From the NCBI GenBank assembly GCA_004335735.1, contig QAXK01000720.1, positions 1 through 64,000 on the forward strand: a stretch of 64,000 nucleotides of DNA, read 5' to 3'. The stretch comes from Chlorella sp. KRBP. Lineage: Eukaryota; Chlorophyta; Trebouxiophyceae; Chlorellales; Chlorellaceae. Below, piece by piece: positions 57,271-64,000 of this stretch. Position 1 is the stretch's first letter. Each line of letters begins with the position of its first letter. Made by a program: the position numbers and the translations under genes. The notes beneath the pieces were generated by a model. That model was given only the letters and a program-made list of their open reading frames with translations, did not search any database and had not been told where the DNA came from.

Positions 57271-60054
57271 CTACCAGGTGACTGTGCGGGTCGTGATGGA
57301 GGTGGTGGTGTCCCACTGATACCCTGCCATGTCCACGGTTGCCACGGTGAACACGCAGTTGCCGCCAGGGGTAGCAAGCAGGGTTCCAGACCTGTACGAC
57401 ACACTGCCAGAGGCTGTAGTAGTCGCGTAGGATGTGAAGGTGTTGGCTGTGGCGGCACCAGCTGCCGTCAGCGCCCACCTGCCACTCACCCGCACGCCCT
57501 GAAGTGCCACGCCTGCGGCATCCCTCACCACCAGGGTCACGGTGCAGTACAGCGATGTCTTGGCAGAGCTGGTGTAGACAGCGGTGGCGGACAGGGCAGA
57601 CACGCGCAGCTTGGGCAGGGCGGGTGGGGGGCTGGGGCTTGGGCTGGGACTTGGGCTGGGGCTTGGGGAGGCCCGAGGCAGTGGGCTGGGGGGTGGGGTC
57701 ACGGGGCAGGTGGGGCAGGGGGTGTACACCACACTGAGCTCATACTGGCCCTTAGAAGCATAGGCAGAGTAGCCCGTTGCCTTGGGGTCGCCCTCGCCTG
57801 TGCCTGTGACAGATACGTAGTAGGTGCCGGCGGCTGGGAGGGCCACGGGTGTGGCTGGGACTGCCAGGTTGCCCACTGGGTTGAGGGACGCGACCAGAGC
57901 ACCAGCTGCGTTGTAGACGTCGAGCTGGATGTTGACATTGCCGCGGGATGCTGTGCCCCAGTTGCTGAGGGTTGCAGCAGACAGGGTCGCTGTGCCAGCG
58001 GCGGCAGTGAAAGTGAACCAGTCGCCTGCAGCGTCCACAACGACGCCCATGGCAGTGCCCGTGGCGACGCCTGCGGCGACGGTGGTGGTCAGGGCTGCTG
58101 CGGAGGCGAAGTTGCTGCCGTGCTGCTGGGGCAGGGCTGGCAGGGTGGCACCGATGACGGCAAGGTCGTCCTGCAGGTTGCTGGCACCTGTGTACTCTCC
58201 CTTGTCAAAGGTGGTCACACCCATGTAGTAACCGTTGCCCTGCAGGGAGGGACGGGGAACAGGGTGAACAAGGCAGCATGGGCAAGGGCAGGTGTGAGTG
58301 ACAGCCGTGTTGAGGCGTTGGCAACAGCCAAGGCAGGTGCTCGGTGCAGTCATGAGTGCAATTGTACTGTCTGGCAGGGCTGGCAGTCACCGGGTGTGTA
58401 ACAACTGCTGCCAACGGCTGCAAGCAAGCAAGCAAACGCCCAGCCAGCACACCAGACAGGCACACACGCACCATGATGGGAGCCCAGTTGCCCTGTCCAG
58501 CATAGTATTGGGTGAGCACACCATTAACTGTCTGGCCATCGTGTGCCAGGCCAAGAGTATGGCCCGCCTCGTGAGAGACTGCCTCCCAGACATACCTACG
58601 CAGCAGCAGCAGCAGCAGCAGCAGAAGCGCAGCAGTGTCAGATCACAGGGCCGGTGTGCAACAAAAACACAACACAGAGGTGCAAACAGGATGCCATGAT
58701 GTCTTCACTGCTGCTGGTGCTGCTGCCTTGTGCTGTGAACGCTACACCCAACAACCCAGCTGTCAAACACACTGCCGAAAAATACACAGGGACTGCGCAC
58801 AAAGGCACACGCACACAACCACGCAAGCTCTGCTGCTCAGCTGCTGGCACTTACTTGGCATTGAAGGGGCCGAGCTGCGCAGGGAAGACGAAGGCGGGCT
58901 CGGGCTTGCCAAAGCTGCCCACGTACGCCACGCCGCCGACGGCGGCACCGTACCAGTCCATGCTGCTGCCGCCAATCACCACACGCACGCCGTTGTTGGT
59001 CAGTACTGCTGCTCCTGGGTCTGCTGTGGTCACGTCCACATCAAACATGGAGTAGTCCTCAGACACGGCCCTCCAGATGGCCACAATGTCGGACAGCTCA
59101 CTGGGGCTGAAGCCATCGATGCCGTCCTTGTTATAAGGAGGGGTCACGATGCTTGTGGGGAACTGGCCATTGCCGTTCCAGTAGGTGCCGGTGGTGTTGT
59201 GGCCGTCGAAGTCCAGGAAGATCTTCTTGGTGGCTGTGGGGCGGGAGCTGAGGCTGAAGGCTTGAGCCAGTGTGATGGTGGAGTCTGACACAGAGGGGGC
59301 AATGCCGCCGGCAACCTCGGTCTTGGCTGTCAGACCCTCGCAGCTGAACATCAAAGCCTTGTTGACGGCGTCGATGGCCTGCGCAGAGGGTGTGAGAGGA
59401 TCGGAGGAGGGGGGTCGCGGCAGGCGGGGGTGGGAAAAGGCAGCAGGACGTCAGACATGTGGGAACTTCAACCTAAATACAATCAAAACGATACATGTGG
59501 TTGTTGCAGCAGCAAGGTGTTGCTAAAGGTGCAGCCCGCTGCGGCCATGCCGAACACTGGGAGGAGCGTTGATGCAGGTGCTACTGGTGCAGGCACTGAA
59601 CGCACGCTCTATAAAAAGTACTTTTAAGTCCACCAATAAAGCCAGCAAGAAGCACAGGGGGCTTGCCACAGGGTCAACAATACTGCTGTTTGTTCCGGAC
59701 TACGACCACTTGAGCAACATGCACCAGAGGCCAGGTCGCACAGATAAATACACGTACCAGGTCTGGATCAGTGTTGATGTGACGTGCCAGGTCGCGGATG
59801 CTGCCCCTGAAGCGACTCTTGCGCTTGAGTTCTTGCAGAGTTGCTGTGCCGAGGGCCTTCATAGCTCCGCCTTGCATCTGAACAGAACGCCTTGTGATAA
59901 TGCGTTCTGAGCCATCACCGATTTGCACGGGAGCCAGCTGCTCGACCTGACGGGCTTGCTGTTCATCAAGCTGCTGCTGCAGCATCCTGGCAACTGCATC
60001 GCTGACGCTGAGCACCAACAAACAAACAAAAAGAATGCTGCTGAAACCAGCCAT
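57271..60054 (-). CDS. Secreted zinc metalloprotease with PPC-like and C-terminal beta domains
   Basis: Metallopeptidase with the metzincin zinc site. Exons: 60054-59758, 59378-58855, 58595-58472, 58239-57271; phases close to 637 residues. Order: signal peptide (SILFVCLLVLSVSDAVA), propeptide with Gln-rich helix, core start IFLDFDGHNTTGTYWNG, EDYSMFDVDVTT, YVGSFG and PAFVFP, zinc site SHEAGHTLGLAHDG (His282, Glu283, His286, His292), Met-turn NWAPIMGNGYY, then FDKGEYTGASNLQDDLA. A PPC-like beta domain (DWFTFTAAAG to KGQYELSVV) follows, then a Ser-Pro linker and an Ig-like C-terminal domain. This core arrangement is familiar from bacterial exoproteases, while the Ser-Pro linker is typical of algal wall proteins. 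The substrate is unknown. It is convergent with the lipase gene. Confidence 0.88.
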
Positions 60055-62344
60055 AGTAGATGAATAAAGGCTTAGGCTACTATGTATGAATCGTATTGAA
60101 CTGACTGTCGCTGACTCTAAGTGAAACTCGTGGAAGGTATTAACTTTGTCTTTGGATTGGACTGTGTGTCTTCGTCTGTATGGGGCAGCCTTGGGCCTGC
60201 TTTGCCTTAAACACAGGCTTGCTCAGGGTGATGTTGTAACAGTCATGATGAGGTTCGCCGTGCCGGTCCGTGAACTATTACCATGAGTACTCTGCAAGTG
60301 ACGCTGTATTCGTGCTCTCAGAACTCTTTGCCATAATATGAATATTTGTTCTTGAGTTTTGATGCACCGGTTGGGTGCGTGCTGGCATGTTCCGCTGGCA
60401 TGTGCTGTCCGGGTTTATAATGCAAGCATGGACGCCGGCGTCTGCGGCGGTGCCTCCAGTTCTGAATGTGTAAAATCCCTCAAAACCCACTCAAAAGCTA
60501 TATTGTGCTGCTTACTTTGGTGCTGGCGGCTTGATGAAAGCACAGGTGGTTTAAGGTAACAGTCAGCACTTGCAAGTCGTGCCTTGCAACACTTGCAGCG
60601 TCCATCCCAGGCAATGGCAGCACATGCACCACTTGAAGGTTTCTTTTTGTGCCTTGTTACATCAGTTGAGGTGTATGGAACCTCACCAACATCGACTGAC
60701 AGGGGTCTTTCGTCTGCCATGCATGCCCACATGTACATGCACAGCCGCTGTTGCCCCTCGCGCGGCTACAAGCACGGGCAGGTCCAGCAGGCTGGTTCAA
60801 ACCCCTAACCTTGCTGTTCAAGCGTCAAAAACCCTTTTTGTATGTATGAATGAACGCCACTGTCCCTGCTGCCAGCATGTGACCCCACAACTCCCTGCCC
60901 CATCCCACACATGGTGTGCCCTCTTTGCCTTCACATTGGTCGGCCCCACTCGACAGGATGGATCCAATCAGGTGCAACATCGGTGTTACGTCACCTGCCT
61001 ACTGCTGGGCTGCTATTGCCTTCAAATGCATGCTGCTGCAACCATTGGGTAACCCTATCCGGCAGTACTGCTGTAGGGGCCTTCAGGCTAGGGGCCTGAG
61101 CATGGCCATGCATGTGTACCAGGTACAAGCACTTTGGCTTCAAGCACGGGTCCCATAGTCACTTTAGTATACCCTTGAGACCACATCTTCTCATGAGAAT
61201 AGCAGTCCATGTCTCGTTTCGCCCTATGTTGCTGCAGTTTGCTTGACACTGTCTAATCAACCTCGGTGCATTGTAAGCTGTATGCATAAAACAATAGACC
61301 CAACTGTGAACTGCTGGCTACCTGATCCTTTCGAGCACTCAATGACTGTCTGTATGCTGGCAGACTGAAAGCATGACACCCATATGCCTTGTGCAGTACC
61401 AAGCCCCCGGCCGGCTGCCAGCGGGTGGCTGCATGCCTAGGGTGTGGCGGGTTTGTTCTTGGATGCAGTCCTATTTTTGAAGTTATCATGCGTTTATGGA
61501 AGCACGTGCATGCCTGCTGTGAGCCAGCAACAGGAGAGCAGGACCGCGCAGCACAGTGCAGCCTGCGGGCACTGTGCGCTGTTGCGGATCGGATTCTGTG
61601 GTCATGTGGTGCAGGAGCATAGAAAACCATAGTTTGAAGACGATGCTTTCAATTGGTTCGCACGATCCTGCATAATATGCACGGCACAATGAGACAAGCT
61701 TTACTAGCTCGACCTGCTAATCTGAAGGGCCATCCTTTGCCAGCCGAGGGTTCGTACTGTACGAGTGCGCACCCCTGTCGAGGCAAAAATCAATGCACGT
61801 CACAAACCGTGACGCTGAAAGATCCTTTTACGGACTTGATTATTTGGTCGTATGGCTTAATGGGGCTGGTACCGACGGAGCACGCCAGACACGGAGGGTA
61901 ATTGTCCTTGTAAGCGTGACCAGGAATGGTGCCCCCGGTTATCAGGAACTCTCCGATATAAACCGTGCCCCCCAATTTCCTGCACATTGCAATTCTTTTG
62001 CGTGCTATCTTCACAAAATCACCAGCAAAGGGCAAATGCTGTCGCTCGCGATTACGAGGGCTGTGACGTTGACCAGTGGCAATCCGGCAATCTGTGACAA
62101 TGACTTAGCATTGGCGGGTGGGTGCGCCTGGGCCGGTCTGGCAGCTGCTGACCTCAAGAACGGGACAAATGGATTGATGCAGCAGCATCGGCCCGAATAT
62201 CAGCACCGCAGAGCTCATCTCTGTGTCCGCAGTTGCCTGAGAGCTGGTCATTGCAGCAATTTGCAGGGCACACCTTACACCACACCCACGACACATGCAC
62301 TGGGCCCAGGAGTGCCCCCAACAGCTGGCGATGTATTTCTGCAG
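60055..62344. other. 2.3-kb stretch without an assigned gene
   Basis: This contains the metalloprotease promoter side and the 3' region of the SET-domain gene. Open frames on both strands around 61650-62300 (for example minus 62035-61790) show no motif that I recognise. A T-rich sequence with TTATAAA on the minus strand at 60413-60420 is far upstream of the metalloprotease start. Confidence 0.45.
62275..62279 (-). terminator. Candidate TGTAA poly(A) signal of the SET-domain gene
   Basis: Plus-strand TTACA about 70 nt beyond the stop codon of the minus-strand SET-domain gene. Confidence 0.5.
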
Positions 62345-63529
62345 CTATATCAATGCTGCACCCGCCCACGTATCCATCAGGAGCTGCAGCATGCTGCTGC
62401 TGATGGGCGCATAGCGCGTGGTGATGGCAGCAGCACACAGGCGAGAGGCATCTGCTGCTTCCTGGTGGTAGCCCCCAAACCTTGCCTCCGTCCTGCACAG
62501 CACACACAGGCAGGGTTGGGATGACGTAATCTGGGCAGCGATGCAAAGTCGAGTGCAGTGAGGCAGGAAGGGGGCGGGGCTGGTGTGCCTGCGTGTTGCT
62601 GCAGGCAGCAAGCAGGACACACGTGCAGATGCACCCCGACTGACATAGGAACATCTCATGCTGAGGTGTGTCGTGGACATCACAGCACATTTGCAGGTGC
62701 TGTGCAGGCATAGGCACAGCTCGAGCTCTGATTAGCATCAGATGCACACTTCTGCAGGTGTGGTGAGCATAGCACAGCACGGCACAGCACATCATTGCAG
62801 CCCACCTGACCATGTACTCTGTCGCCAGCTCCACATGTGCACTGCTGCCTGGCGTGAGCTCCCCAACAATGCGTGCACACGTTGCCAGTGCTTCCGTTTC
62901 AACAGCAGGACCATGCCTGCTGCTGCTGCTGCTGCTGCTGCCACGGCCCCTGCCACGCCCGCCACGGCCCCCACGTGCTGCCGCCTTTGGAGGTGGAGGT
63001 GGGAGTTGGTCGGCAGCGAGGCTGAGGAGGTCGTAGAGGTCATAAACACTGGCCTGCACAGCACAGCACAGCACAGCACAGGCCGTTGATGAAACCTCAG
63101 GCTGTTGATACAACCTCATCCTTTCTGCAGGTGCATACACTACTGCCAGCAGTGCCCACGTGTGTCCCACCAGCCTGACTGTCGCATGGCGCAATTTATG
63201 ATTTCCAAACTTATCAGTCCTGTAGCCTCAGTGGCCTCCTTCTCACTCAATATCAGGCTTCTCACTCAACATAAGAGATTACACAGCAAGAAAAGCCTAC
63301 AGGCAGGGTACTTGCCACACCCCGCACACTGCCACCCACCTGCAGCCACCGCCGCACGTTTGCTGGCGGCTTGGCGGCACGCACACCACCCTCAACGGCT
63401 GCCTGTAGGGCCAGCAGGTCCTGCTGTACTGCACGTACCGCAGCCAGGTCCTCTGCATCTACTGCTGCGTCCAGCTGGGGTGACAGCTCCTGGCAGCGAA
63501 GGTACGTGGACTGCAGCGCATCTGCCAAG

Positions 63530-63574
<45 letters not shown>

Positions 63575-63735
63575 GAGTACCAAGCTTCGGCCTTGCACCT
63601 GCTGCAGCCGCAGTCGAAGCCCCACTGCTGCTGCAGCTCCGCTTGCCGGCTGGCTGCGGGTGCAAACAGCTGCGGGCCGAGGTAGCTGAGGGTCAGCTCT
63701 GTGACTGCAGGGATGTCACGAGCAGCACGCACCAC
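62345..63735 (-). CDS. SET-domain (SMYD-like) protein methyltransferase, 3' part only
   Basis: Exons: 63735-63340, 63053-62806, 62492-62345; phases 0, 2, stop. The first exon carries the end of a SET domain (VVRAARDIPAVTELTLSYLG, with the Tyr of the active site) followed by the post-SET cysteines WGFDCGCSRC, as in SMYD and SET5 proteins. A Ser run (63540-63575), a helical segment, a Gly/Arg-rich stretch (GGRGGRGRGRG) beside another Ser run, and a helical C-terminus (YHQEAADASRLCAAAITTRY) follow. The usual Gly of IPAGEEL is replaced (IPAVTEL), which may weaken or simply vary the motif. The N-terminal SET half, MYND finger if any, and start lie beyond the right edge. The substrate could be a histone or another protein. 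Confidence 0.75.
63054..63082. repeat. CAGCA pentamer run at a 3' splice site
   Basis: On the minus strand this reads as repeated GCTGT/TGTGC units running directly into the CAG acceptor of the SET-gene exon starting at 63053. Confidence 0.85.
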
Positions 63736-64000
63736 CTGCAGGACAGCAGCACAGCACAACAGGGGCAGCGCAACAGGGACAGTGTGACAGGGGCAGTGCA
63801 ACAGGGGTGATGCAGCAGGGGTGATGCAGCAGGGGCAGCGCAGCAGGGGCAGCGCAGCAGGGGCAGCGCAGCAGGGACAGTGTGACAGGGGCAGTGCAAC
63901 AGGGGTGATGCAGCAGGGGCAGCGCAGCAGGTTGAAGGGTTGTGAGGAGATGCCCTCAGGCATGCGGCTGTGTAGCACATGAAGCGCATGTGTCTGCAGC
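63736..64000. other. Intron of the SET-domain gene up to the window edge
   Basis: Minus-strand intron upstream of the acceptor at 63736-63738. It is almost entirely filled by a minisatellite. A short region near 63936-64000 may reach toward the previous exon, but I cannot place one. Confidence 0.5.
63757..63935. repeat. 14-bp minisatellite in a SET-gene intron
   Basis: About 12 units of 13-15 bp (agcaggggcagcgc, aacaggggtgatgc, agcagggacagtgtg variants). The variants recur in the same order, which points to a higher-order repeat of several units. Confidence 0.9.

Noticed and set aside
57139..58401. 420-codon plus-strand open frame
   Set aside because: Antisense to the last exon of the metalloprotease, which has a clear PPC-like and Ser-Pro structure.
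60760..60815. Possible tRNA T-arm (GGTTCAAACCCC)
   Set aside because: No complementary T stem of five pairs, no acceptor stem and no D or anticodon arm could be placed around it.
61790..62035. Minus-strand open frame with even amino-acid composition
   Set aside because: It looked more protein-like than its surroundings, but it has no motif and no credible flanking exons, so it is left unassigned.

Overview
The window looks like nuclear DNA of a chlorophycean green alga, probably of the Chlamydomonadales. The reasons are dense short introns with GTGAGT-type donors and CAG acceptors, long CAG/CTG triplet runs read as poly-Gln, poly-Ala or poly-Ser, several candidate TGTAA polyadenylation signals, and a plant-like gene set. 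No rRNA, tRNA, CRISPR array, operon or recognisable transposon was found. Exons were joined by eye. In every gene the intron phases close to an open frame; one subtilase junction needs a non-canonical splice site.

Layout: (1) 211-9536 minus, organellar-type DNA topoisomerase IA, 16 exons, with an unusual 607-residue C-terminal extension. (2) 10033-12225 minus, RmlD/MAT2B-like Rossmann-fold reductase, 5 exons. (3) 14686-16558 plus, plastid-targeted EF-hand protein, 5 exons. (4) 17818-22106 plus, RR-TZF (CCCH) RNA-binding protein, 7 exons including 21-nt and 11-nt micro-exons. (5) 22107-27741, gene-poor G/T-rich stretch. (6) 27742-33006 plus, plant MKP1-type MAP-kinase phosphatase, 10 exons. 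(7) 33348-39092 plus, secreted subtilisin-like protease with two cysteine-rich modules before the catalytic domain. (8) 40718-52611 plus, sn-1-specific diacylglycerol lipase of 14 exons and about 2424 residues, with a roughly 900-residue low-complexity insertion in its catalytic domain. (9) 57271-60054 minus, secreted zinc metalloprotease of a type common in bacteria, with PPC and Ser-Pro linker regions, 4 exons. (10) 62345-63735 minus, 3' part of a SET-domain (SMYD-like) methyltransferase gene running off the right edge.

The genes are independent eukaryotic units, not one pathway. Three act in signalling or RNA control (MKP1, DAG lipase, TZF) and two are secreted proteases that could act on the cell wall or extracellular matrix. 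The most notable non-genic features are minisatellites whose repeat unit copies the adjacent 5' splice site (three introns), T-G-C pentamer runs at several 3' splice sites, an apparent tail-to-tail poly(A) region at 54442-54461 where strand composition flips, a perfect 17-bp hairpin at 56440-56480, and a spaced motif pair shared upstream of genes 3 and 4. I did not find a clearly new multi-gene system.
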